Below, piece by piece: positions 34,537-41,466 of a stretch of DNA of 41,466 nucleotides. Below the pieces are notes generated by a model. That model had not been told where the DNA came from, did no database searches, and was given only the letters and a program-made list of their open reading frames with translations. The position numbers and the translations under genes are program-made. The first letter of the stretch is position 1; each line of letters starts with the position of its first letter. The stretch lies in contig NZ_BMYP01000027.1 in assembly GCF_014652335.1 (NCBI RefSeq), positions 1 to 41,466 of the forward strand, in the 5' to 3' direction. This DNA comes from Vogesella fluminis (GTDB lineage: Bacteria > Pseudomonadota > Gammaproteobacteria > Burkholderiales > Chromobacteriaceae).

Positions 34537-34875
34537 TGCCGGATCCGCGCCGGCCGCCATCCGCGCCGTGACTGGTGCTGCCCGTTCCCCTTCGTTCCGG
34601 CAATAATCGCAAAAAAACAACATATTGCAGTGCAATATCACTGGCGGAAAAGCCGAATTTGAGTGATATCCCTAATTGCCCACTTCGCGTGGAAATCGGC
34701 ACGATTTACACTCTGCGCTATGTAAGAAACTTTTCACTTTCGCAAATTTTATTTGCGGAATTGTTCGATTATAATCCGCCGCAGTTCTGTAACGCCTTTA
34801 CCAAGGCACCCAATGTCATGACAACAGACGCCGCCCAACCGGGTGGCGGACTGAAAATAAAAGTGAGGATGTGAG
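34537..34875 (+). promoter_or_regulatory. Regulatory region of the pyruvate dehydrogenase operon
   Basis: This 339-base gap is AT-rich compared with its surroundings and has no gene. It holds ATATTGCA-G-TGCAATAT, a perfect 8-bp-arm palindrome (34622-34638); CGCAAAT-TTT-ATTTGCG, a 7-bp-arm palindrome (34741-34757); and a perfect TATAAT (34770-34775) with TTTTAT 17 bases before it. The second palindrome overlaps the -35 area, as expected of an operator. The regulator is not identifiable from sequence. GAGGATGTGAG precedes the aceE ATG. Confidence 0.6.
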
Positions 34876-37539
34876 ATGGCAGCAATCTACCCTGACGATA
34901 TCGATCCGGTTGAAACCCACGAATGGACCGATGCGCTGGAGTCTGTACTGGACAGTGACGGCGCCGAGCGTGCCCATTTCTTGCTGGAAAAGATGGTCGA
35001 GCGTACCCGCCGCCGTGGCGCCCACCTGCCATTCGAAGCCACCACCGCATACCGGAACACCATCCCGGTCGGCAAGGAACAGAAATCGCCGGGCAACCAC
35101 GAGATGGAGCACCGCATCCGCTCGATCAACCGCTGGAACGCGATGGCCATGGTGCTGCGCGCCGGCAAGAAAGACCTGGAGCTGGGCGGCCACATCGCGT
35201 CGTTCCAGTCCTCCGCCACCCTGTACGACGTCGGCTTCAACCACTTCTGGCGTGCGCACAACGACGAGCAGGAAGGCGATCTGGTGTACTTCCAGGGCCA
35301 CATCGCCCCGGGCGTGTATGCCCGTGCCTATCTCGAAGGCCGCATCAGCGAGGCGCAGCTGGACAGCTTCCGCCAGGAAGTGGACGGTGGCGGCCTGCCA
35401 TCCTATCCGCACCCGTGGCTGCTGGAAGACTTCTGGCAGTTCCCCACCGTATCGATGGGCCTGGGGCCGTTGATGGCCATCTACCAGGCGCGTTTCCTGA
35501 AGTACCTGGAAAGCCGCGGCCTGGCCAAGACCCCGGGTCGCAAGGTGTGGTGCTTCTGCGGCGACGGTGAGATGGACGAGCCGGAATCGCTGGGCGCGAT
35601 CGCGCTGGCGGCACGTGAAGGCCTCGACAACCTGGTATTCGTGATCAACTGCAACCTGCAGCGTCTGGACGGCCCGGTGCGCGGTAACGGCAAGATCATC
35701 CAGGAACTGGAAGGCGACTTCCGCGGCTCCGGCTGGAACGTGATCAAGGTGGTGTGGGGCAGCCGCTGGGACCCGCTGCTGGCGATGGACAGCAAGGGCC
35801 TGCTGAAGAAGCGCATGGACGAATGTGTGGACGGTGACTACCAGACCTTCAAGTCCAAGGACGGCGCCTACGTTCGCGAACACTTCTTCGGCAAGTACCC
35901 GGAGCTGCGCGAAATGGTGGCCAATATGTCGGACGAGGAGATCTTTGCCCTCAACCGCGGCGGCCACGACCCGCACAAGGTATACGCGGCCTACCACGAA
36001 GCCACTCATAACGCCGGCGGCCGCCCGACCGTGATCCTGGCCAAGACCATCAAGGGCTACGGCATGGGCTCCAGCGGCGAAGCGCAGAACGTGGCCCACC
36101 AGGCCAAGAAAATGGCGCTGGACAACCTGCGCAAGTTCCGCGACCGCTTCGGCATTCCGGTCTCCGATGAAGACCTGCCGAATGCACCGTATTACAAGCC
36201 GGCCGAAGACAGCCCGGAAATGCAGTACATGCGCGAACGCCGTGCTGCCCTTGGCGGCTACCTGCCGGCACGCAAACCGGTGAAGGCACCGCTGGCGATC
36301 CCCGGCCTGCACCTGTTCGACAGCCTGCTTTCCGATTCCGGCGAGCGCGAGTTCTCCACCACCATGGCCTTCGTGCGTCAGCTGGGCATCCTGCTGAAAG
36401 ACAAGAACATCGGCAAACAGATCGTGCCGATCGTGCCGGACGAATCGCGTACCTTCGGCATGGAAGGCATGTTCCGCCAGTACGGCATCTGGTCCACCCA
36501 GGGCCAGAACTACGTGCCGCAGGACGCCGACCAGCTGATGTTCTACAAGGAATCCAAGGACGGCCAGATGCTGCAGGAAGGCATCAACGAGCCTGGCGCG
36601 ATGTCGTCGTGGATTGCGGCAGCGACCAGCTACGCCAACCACGGCATCCCGATGATACCGTTCTACATCTACTACTCGATGTTCGGTTTCCAGCGTATCG
36701 GCGACCTGGCCTGGGCAGCAGGCGACATGCGCGCCCGCGGCTTCATGCTGGGTGGCACCGCCGGCCGTACCACCCTGAACGGTGAGGGCCTGCAGCACGA
36801 AGACGGCCACAGCCACATCCAGGCCGGCCTGATCCCGAACTGCATCAGCTACGACCCGACCTTTGCCTACGAACTGGCGGTGATCCTGCAGGACGGCCTG
36901 AAGCGCATGTACGTGGAACAGCAGGATGTGTTCTATTACATCACCCTGATGAACGAGAACTACACCCACCCGGCGATGCCGCAGGGCGCCGAAGACGGCA
37001 TCCTGAAGGGCATGTATTTGTTCAAGGACGGTGGCGACGCCGCGGTGAAGGTGCAGCTGATGGGCTCCGGCACCATCCTGCGCGAAGTGATTGCCGCCGC
37101 CGACCTGCTGCGCAACGACTTCGGCATCGCCTCCGACATCTGGAGCGTGACCTCCTTCAACGAGCTGCGCCGCGACGGCATGGAAGCGTCCCGCCACAAC
37201 CTGCTGCACCCGGTAGGCGAGCAGCGCCTGTCCTACGTCGAGCAGCAGCTGGCCGGCCGTTCCGGCCCGGTGATCGCCGCCACCGACTACATCCGCAACT
37301 ACGCCGACCAGATCCGTGAATACGTGCCTGGCCGTTACGTGGTGCTGGGGACCGACGGTTTTGGCCGCTCCGACAGCCGCGCCAAGCTGCGCGAGTTCTT
37401 CGAAGTGGATCGCCGCTACGTCGCCGTGGCCGCGCTGTCGGCACTGGCACGCGACGGCAAGATCGACGCCGCCCGCGTCCAGGAAGCCATCACCAAGTAC
37501 GGTATCAACGTCGCCAAGCTGCCTAGCTGGAAGGTATAA
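34876..37539 (+). CDS. aceE: Pyruvate dehydrogenase E1 component (homodimeric)
   Basis: This 887-residue thiamine-diphosphate enzyme decarboxylates pyruvate and acetylates the E2 lipoyl groups. It is the homodimeric type, normal length for E. coli-like AceE. The TPP motif is GDGEMDEPES ... VINCNLQ (about residues 231-260); HIASFQSSATLYDVGFNHFW lies near residue 105, and KTIKGYGMGSSGEAQNVAHQ near 391. It heads the operon aceE-aceF-lpdA. A half iterated site (TGCGGCCAACCCT) follows 11 bases after the stop at 37551. Confidence 0.97.
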   Translation: MAAIYPDDIDPVETHEWTDALESVLDSDGAERAHFLLEKMVERTRRRGAHLPFEATTAYRNTIPVGKEQKSPGNHEMEHRIRSINRWNAMAMVLRAGKKDLELGGHIASFQSSATLYDVGFNHFWRAHNDEQEGDLVYFQGHIAPGVYARAYLEGRISEAQLDSFRQEVDGGGLPSYPHPWLLEDFWQFPTVSMGLGPLMAIYQARFLKYLESRGLAKTPGRKVWCFCGDGEMDEPESLGAIALAAREGLDNLVFVINCNLQRLDGPVRGNGKIIQELEGDFRGSGWNVIKVVWGSRWDPLLAMDSKGLLKKRMDECVDGDYQTFKSKDGAYVREHFFGKYPELREMVANMSDEEIFALNRGGHDPHKVYAAYHEATHNAGGRPTVILAKTIKGYGMGSSGEAQNVAHQAKKMALDNLRKFRDRFGIPVSDEDLPNAPYYKPAEDSPEMQYMRERRAALGGYLPARKPVKAPLAIPGLHLFDSLLSDSGEREFSTTMAFVRQLGILLKDKNIGKQIVPIVPDESRTFGMEGMFRQYGIWSTQGQNYVPQDADQLMFYKESKDGQMLQEGINEPGAMSSWIAAATSYANHGIPMIPFYIYYSMFGFQRIGDLAWAAGDMRARGFMLGGTAGRTTLNGEGLQHEDGHSHIQAGLIPNCISYDPTFAYELAVILQDGLKRMYVEQQDVFYYITLMNENYTHPAMPQGAEDGILKGMYLFKDGGDAAVKVQLMGSGTILREVIAAADLLRNDFGIASDIWSVTSFNELRRDGMEASRHNLLHPVGEQRLSYVEQQLAGRSGPVIAATDYIRNYADQIREYVPGRYVVLGTDGFGRSDSRAKLREFFEVDRRYVAVAALSALARDGKIDAARVQEAITKYGINVAKLPSWKV

Positions 37540-37659
37540 GGCGCGGCCGTTGCGGCCAACCCTGATACCGGCGAAAGTCACCCGCGTGGCTTTCGCCGCT
37601 CCTGCAGCAGCGCGATCCGGCCGCCGCCAGACGGCAGCCGGGATACCAAGCCGAATGTT

Positions 37660-37715
37660 GGCGGAGCCCGCAGCCGGCAAGGCGCCACGCCTTGCCTGTC
37701 ACGCGGGCCTCCGCC
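37660..37715. repeat. Nested hairpin element between aceE and aceF
   Basis: Outer arms GGCGGAGCCCGC (37660-37671) and GCGGGCCTCCGCC (37703-37715) pair with a one-base bulge; inside, GGCAAGGCG (37676-37684) pairs with CGCCTTGCC (37688-37696). It lies 19 bases before the aceF start and looks like a two-stem extragenic element inside the operon. Confidence 0.65.
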
Positions 37716-37734
37716 CTACGATGTGGATAGAGCC

Positions 37735-39402
37735 ATGAGTAATCTGATCGAACTGAAAGTGCCCGATATCGGTGGGCACAACAACGTAGACGTCATCGAA
37801 GTCTTCATCCAGCCGGGCCAGACCGTCGCCGTTGACGACAGCCTGATCACCCTGGAAACCGACAAAGCCACCATGGAAGTACCGGCCGAAGCCGCCGGCG
37901 TGGTGAAGGAAGTGCGCGCCGTGCTCGGCGGCAAGATTTCCGAAGGCGACGTGATCGCCATCATCGAAGTCGGCGCCAGCGCCGCCGCGCCAGCCCCCGC
38001 TGCCGCGGTAGCCGCCCCGGTAGCGGCTGCGCCCGCGCCTGTAGCTGCACCTGCACCCGTTGCCGCACCAGTGGCTGCGGCCAACGTTGGCCGCAGCGAA
38101 ATCCGCATCCCTGACATCGGCGGCCACAGCGGCGTCGACGTGATCGAGGTAGCGGTCAAGGTCGGTGACGAGATCAAGGTCGACGACAGCCTGATCACGC
38201 TGGAAACCGACAAGGCGACCATGGAAGTGCCGGCCACCGCCGCCGGCCGCGTGGTGGAAGTGAAAGTGAAAGTGGGCGACAAGGCCAGCGAAGGCGACCT
38301 GATCGTGGTGGTCGAGGGTGCCGGCGCGGCCGCCGCACCAGCCGCCGCGGCGGCACCGGCACCGGCACCGGCTCCCGCGGCTGCCGCGCCAGTTGCTGCT
38401 GCCGCCCCGGCAGCGGTTGCCGCACCGGTAGCAACGCCAGTTGCCGCCGCCGTCGCTGCCGCCTTCAACGAAGCCGGCTTCGCCAAGTCGCACGCCGGCC
38501 CGTCGGTACGCAAGCTGGCGCGCGAACTGGGCGTGGACCTGTCCAAGGTGAAGGGTACCGGCCGCAAGGGCCGTATCGTCGAGGACGACGTGAAGGGCTT
38601 CGTCAAAGCCGTGCTGCAGAACCCGGCGGCACTGGCCCCGGCTGCCGCACCGGCAGGCAACGGTGGCGGTCTCGACCTGCTGCCGTGGCCGAAGGTGGAC
38701 TTCGCCAAGTTCGGCCCGATCGAAACCAAGCCGCTGTCGCGCATCCAGAAGCTGTCCGGTGCCAACCTGTCGCGCAACTGGGTGATGATCCCGCACGTCA
38801 CGTTCAACGACGACTGCGACATCACCGAGCTGGAAGAATTCCGCAAGACCATCGGCAAGGAATGGGAAAAGTCCGGCCTGAAGATCAGCCCGCTGGCCTT
38901 CATCATCAAGGCTGCCGCCGAGGCGCTGAAAGCCTTCCCGGCGTTCAACAGCTCGCTGGACGGCGACAACCTGGTGCTGAAGCAGTACTACCACATCGGC
39001 TTCGCCGCCGACACGCCGAACGGCCTGGTAGTACCGGTGATCAAGAACGTGGACCAGAAAGGCATCAAGCAGATCGCCAAGGAACTGACCGAGCTGTCCG
39101 CGCTGGCGCGTGACGGCAAGCTCAAGCCGACCGACATGCAGGGCGCGACCTTCACCATCTCCAGCCTGGGTGGCATCGGCGGTACCGGCTTCACGCCTAT
39201 CGTCAACGCGCCGGAAGTGGCCATCCTCGGCGTGTGCAAGTCGCAGATCAAGCCGGTCTGGAACGGCAAGGAATTCGCGCCGCGCCTGATGTGCCCGCTG
39301 TCGCTGTCCTTCGACCACCGCGTGATCGACGGCGCCGCTGCCGCCCGCTTCACCGTGTACCTGGGCAAGCTGCTGTCCGACGTGCGCCGCCTGATCCTGT
39401 AA
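37735..39402 (+). CDS. aceF: Pyruvate dehydrogenase E2, dihydrolipoamide acetyltransferase
   Basis: This 555-residue core subunit has two lipoyl domains: residues 2-79 with lipoyl Lys44 and 121-195 with Lys160, each in [11 protein letters not shown]. Ala/Pro linkers follow both (about 80-120 and 198-250). A peripheral-subunit-binding domain (about 254-292, AGPSVRKLARELGVDLSKV) and the catalytic domain (315-555) come next, with the active-site motif DHRVIDG (His528, Asp532). I chose ATG 37735; a GTG four codons earlier is possible. A 22-bp iterated palindrome is embedded in the first linker. Confidence 0.96.
   Translation: MSNLIELKVPDIGGHNNVDVIEVFIQPGQTVAVDDSLITLETDKATMEVPAEAAGVVKEVRAVLGGKISEGDVIAIIEVGASAAAPAPAAAVAAPVAAAPAPVAAPAPVAAPVAAANVGRSEIRIPDIGGHSGVDVIEVAVKVGDEIKVDDSLITLETDKATMEVPATAAGRVVEVKVKVGDKASEGDLIVVVEGAGAAAAPAAAAAPAPAPAPAAAAPVAAAAPAAVAAPVATPVAAAVAAAFNEAGFAKSHAGPSVRKLARELGVDLSKVKGTGRKGRIVEDDVKGFVKAVLQNPAALAPAAAPAGNGGGLDLLPWPKVDFAKFGPIETKPLSRIQKLSGANLSRNWVMIPHVTFNDDCDITELEEFRKTIGKEWEKSGLKISPLAFIIKAAAEALKAFPAFNSSLDGDNLVLKQYYHIGFAADTPNGLVVPVIKNVDQKGIKQIAKELTELSALARDGKLKPTDMQGATFTISSLGGIGGTGFTPIVNAPEVAILGVCKSQIKPVWNGKEFAPRLMCPLSLSFDHRVIDGAAAARFTVYLGKLLSDVRRLIL
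38075..38096. repeat. Iterated palindrome in the aceF interdomain linker
   Basis: CTGCGGCCAAC followed by GTTGGCCGCAG is a perfect 22-bp palindrome. In frame it encodes AAANVGRS (about residues 114-121), interrupting the Ala/Pro linker between the two lipoyl domains. Confidence 0.87.
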
Positions 39403-39414
39403 TGGTCGCAGCCT

Positions 39415-39438
39415 GAAGGTTGGCCGCGGCCAACCTTC
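39415..39438. repeat. Back-to-back pair of iterated sites after aceF
   Basis: GAAGGTTGGCCG followed by CGGCCAACCTTC is a 24-bp perfect palindrome, 12 bases after the aceF stop. Two AAGGTTGGCCGC units face each other in the orientation opposite to that in the other palindromes. No T run follows, so the lpdA part of the operon need not be cut off. Confidence 0.82.
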
Positions 39439-39509
39439 GGCTGCCAACAAGCCATCGTGCCGAATACCGGCGGCGTGCCCTGCGCGCCGCCACCACATGG
39501 ATGTGAACC

Positions 39510-41300
39510 ATGAGCAATCTGATTGAACTGAAAGTGCCGGACATCGGCGGCCACAGCAATGTGGACGTGATCGAAGTGTTCGTGAAAGTCGGCGACACCG
39601 TTGCCAAGGACGACAGCCTGATCACGCTGGAGACCGACAAGGCCACCATGGAAGTGCCGGCGGAACACGCCGGTGTGGTGAAGGAAGTGCGCACCGCCGT
39701 CGGCGGCAAGATCTCCGAAGGCGACGTGATCGTGGTGATCGAGGCTGCCGGCGCTGCCGCTGCGGCCAACCCTGCGCCTGCTGTTGCTCCGGCTGCGGCA
39801 CCTGTTGCAGAAGCCAAGGCCGCGCCGGTCGCGGCTCCTGCTGCGGCCACGCACAGCGGCACCGCCGACATCGAGTGCGACGTGCTGGTACTGGGCGCCG
39901 GCCCTGGCGGCTACTCCGCCGCCTTCCGCGCCGCCGACCTGGGCCTGAAAGTGGTGCTGGTCGAGCGCTATGCCACCCTGGGCGGCGTGTGCCTGAACGT
40001 GGGCTGCATCCCGTCGAAAGCCTTGCTGCACAACGCGGCGGTGATCGACGAGGTGAAACACCTCGCCGCCAACGGCATCAAGTTTGCCGCGCCGGAAATC
40101 GACATCGACATGCTGCGTGGCTACAAGGAAAAGGTCATCGGCAAGCTGACCGGAGGCCTGGCCGGCATGGCCAAGGCGCGCAAGGTGCAAGTGGTGCGCG
40201 GCGTCGGCTCTTTCCTCGACCCGTACCACCTGCAGGTGGAAACCACCGAAGGCACAGGTCAGGACAAGACCGGTGCCAAGCAGACCATCAAGTTCAAGAA
40301 CGCCATCATCGCCGCCGGTAGCCGCGTGGTGAACCTGCCGTTCATCCCGCAAGACCCGCGCATCGTCGATTCCACCGGCGCGCTGGAACTGAAAGCCGTA
40401 CCGAACAAGATGCTGGTGATCGGCGGCGGCATCATCGGCCTGGAAATGGGCACCGTGTACTCCACGCTGGGCGCGCGCCTGGATGTGGTCGAGATGATGG
40501 ACGGCCTGATGCAGGGTCCGGACCGTGATCTGGTCAAGGTATGGGAGAAGTACAACGCCCACCGCTTCGACAACATCATGACCGGCACCAAAACCGTAGC
40601 CGTAGAGGCCAAAGAAGATGGCATCTACGTGACCTTTGAAGGCGCGAAAGCCCCGGCCGAGCCGCAACGCTACGACCTGGTACTGGTCGCCGCCGGTCGC
40701 GCGCCGAATGGCAAGCTGATCGGTGCCGAAAACGCCGGCATCGCCGTGACCGACCGCGGCTTCATCGAGGTGGACAAGCAGCAACGCACCAACGTGCCAC
40801 ACATCTACGCCATCGGCGACATCGTCGGCCAGCCGATGCTGGCGCACAAGGCGGTGCACGAGGCGCACGTGGCGGCGGAAAACTGCGCCGGGCAGAAAGC
40901 CTACTTCGACGCGCGCGTGATTCCGGGTGTGGCCTACACCGATCCGGAAGTGGCGTGGGTCGGCGTGACCGAGGAATCAGCCAAGCGTGACGGCATCAAG
41001 ATCGAAAAAGCGGTGTTCCCGTGGGCCGCCTCCGGCCGCGCCATCGCCAACGGTCGCGACGAAGGCTTCACCAAGCTGATCTTCGACGCCGAGACCCATC
41101 AGGTGATCGGCGGCGCCATCGTCGGCACCCACGCCGGCGACATGCTGGGCGAAATCTGCCTGGCCATCGAAATGGGCTGCGACGCCACCGACATCGGCAA
41201 GACCATCCATGCTCACCCGACCCTGGGCGAGAGCATCGGCATGGCCGCCGAAGTGGCACACGGCAGCTGCACCGACCTGCCGCCGCAGCGCAAGAAGTAA
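39510..41300 (+). CDS. lpdA: Dihydrolipoamide dehydrogenase with N-terminal lipoyl domain (E3)
   Basis: This 596-residue flavoprotein reoxidises the lipoyl groups of the complex and passes electrons to NAD. Residues 1-79 are a lipoyl domain almost identical to that of aceF (Lys44 in [11 protein letters not shown]), then an Ala/Pro linker to about 118. The E3 part has the FAD motif [19 protein letters not shown], the redox pair Cys161/Cys166 ([13 protein letters not shown]), a second dinucleotide motif [12 protein letters not shown], and the catalytic His569 (AHPTLGES). This fusion is as in the Neisseria P64k protein. A partial iterated site (TGCGGCCAACCCTG, 39770) lies in the linker. Confidence 0.96.
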   Translation: MSNLIELKVPDIGGHSNVDVIEVFVKVGDTVAKDDSLITLETDKATMEVPAEHAGVVKEVRTAVGGKISEGDVIVVIEAAGAAAAANPAPAVAPAAAPVAEAKAAPVAAPAAATHSGTADIECDVLVLGAGPGGYSAAFRAADLGLKVVLVERYATLGGVCLNVGCIPSKALLHNAAVIDEVKHLAANGIKFAAPEIDIDMLRGYKEKVIGKLTGGLAGMAKARKVQVVRGVGSFLDPYHLQVETTEGTGQDKTGAKQTIKFKNAIIAAGSRVVNLPFIPQDPRIVDSTGALELKAVPNKMLVIGGGIIGLEMGTVYSTLGARLDVVEMMDGLMQGPDRDLVKVWEKYNAHRFDNIMTGTKTVAVEAKEDGIYVTFEGAKAPAEPQRYDLVLVAAGRAPNGKLIGAENAGIAVTDRGFIEVDKQQRTNVPHIYAIGDIVGQPMLAHKAVHEAHVAAENCAGQKAYFDARVIPGVAYTDPEVAWVGVTEESAKRDGIKIEKAVFPWAASGRAIANGRDEGFTKLIFDAETHQVIGGAIVGTHAGDMLGEICLAIEMGCDATDIGKTIHAHPTLGESIGMAAEVAHGSCTDLPPQRKK

Positions 41301-41309
41301 GCGTGTGAA

Positions 41310-41329
41310 TGCGGCCAAGGTTGGCCGCA
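41310..41329. repeat. Iterated palindrome after lpdA (GG-centred)
   Basis: TGCGGCCAAGGTTGGCCGCA lies nine bases after the lpdA stop and includes an exact 13-mer (41317-41329). A terminator follows at once. Confidence 0.85.
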
Positions 41330-41338
41330 GGAGACGAG

Positions 41339-41370
41339 AAAGGGCAAGCCTGATGAGGGCTTGCCCTTTT
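41339..41370 (+). terminator. Terminator of the pyruvate dehydrogenase operon
   Basis: AAAGGGCAAGCC and GGCTTGCCCTTT form a 12-bp perfect stem with a 7-base loop, ending in TTTT. The remaining 96 bases of the window hold nothing I can identify. Confidence 0.92.
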
Positions 41371-41466
41371 GTCATTACGACAAAGCATGGTGTTTGGGCT
41401 TTTGTATGTAAGCGTCCGGCCCGCCCACCTTCCCAAACAGCTTAGTCGTTGCTTTGGGGGCGAAGC

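Overview
This is a chromosomal segment of a high-GC (roughly mid-60s %) betaproteobacterium, most likely order Neisseriales and probably Chromobacteriaceae. The pointers are a pyruvate dehydrogenase E3 subunit fused to an N-terminal lipoyl domain (as in the Neisseria P64k protein), adjacent birA and coaX (fused in Neisseria), a separate rfaE2, and an rRNA operon ending in tandem 5S genes. Nearly all of it is core-genome sequence. I see no prophage, transposase gene, integrase, tRNA gene or CRISPR array.

Layout. 1-309: end of an rRNA operon (5S, 5S, terminator). 407-3409: four genes joined by ATGA overlaps (rfaE2, birA, coaX, SPOR protein). 3459-6324: a YoaK/DUF1275 membrane protein and a Tat-exported PhoX phosphatase. 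6468-8596 (minus): a DUF898 membrane protein and an M48 metalloprotease. 8773-9741: agmatinase. 9821-15374: a cobalamin salvage block, with cobT-cobC-cobS on the minus strand diverging from a cobalamin riboswitch that precedes btuB and cobU. 15543-16873: zapB-like gene, zapA, 6S RNA and the folate cyclo-ligase, the classic ssrS neighbourhood. 16904-18436: a small lipoprotein, an EVE protein and a TauE/SafE permease. 18545-22855: leuS, lptE, holA. 22923-27963 (minus): lytic transglycosylase, rlmH, rsfS, nadD, carbonic anhydrase, accC. 28094-29994 (minus): a DUF2804 protein and a persulfide-dioxygenase-like metallo-beta-lactamase-fold enzyme. 30113-33043: a BigR/SqrR-type persulfide sensor with two YeeE/YedE half-transporters and a SulP permease. 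33094-34536: BepA-like protease. 34876-41300: complete pyruvate dehydrogenase operon aceE-aceF-lpdA.

Functional links. Biotin ligase (birA), biotin carboxylase (accC) and a bicarbonate-producing carbonic anhydrase all serve acetyl-CoA carboxylase, and the pdh operon makes acetyl-CoA. The blh-like enzyme, BigR and the sulfur transporters form a divergent sulfide/persulfide module. Its intergenic region has an AT-rich palindrome whose two arms each contain a TATAAT for the opposite directions.

The most unusual feature is a dispersed short sequence. The 13-mer AAGGTTGGCCGCA occurs 12 times exactly on the two strands, and a family of near-perfect palindromes (TGCGGCCAA, two bases, TTGGCCGCA) adds more. 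They lie inside coding regions and just after stop codons, spaced like DNA uptake sequences or cyanobacterial HIP1. Other non-coding repeats include two MITE-like elements (21165-21266, 25060-25200), a symmetric CACGGAA hairpin element between cobT and cobC, a REP-like hairpin inside cobS, and a pair of perfect DnaA boxes between cobS and cobC.
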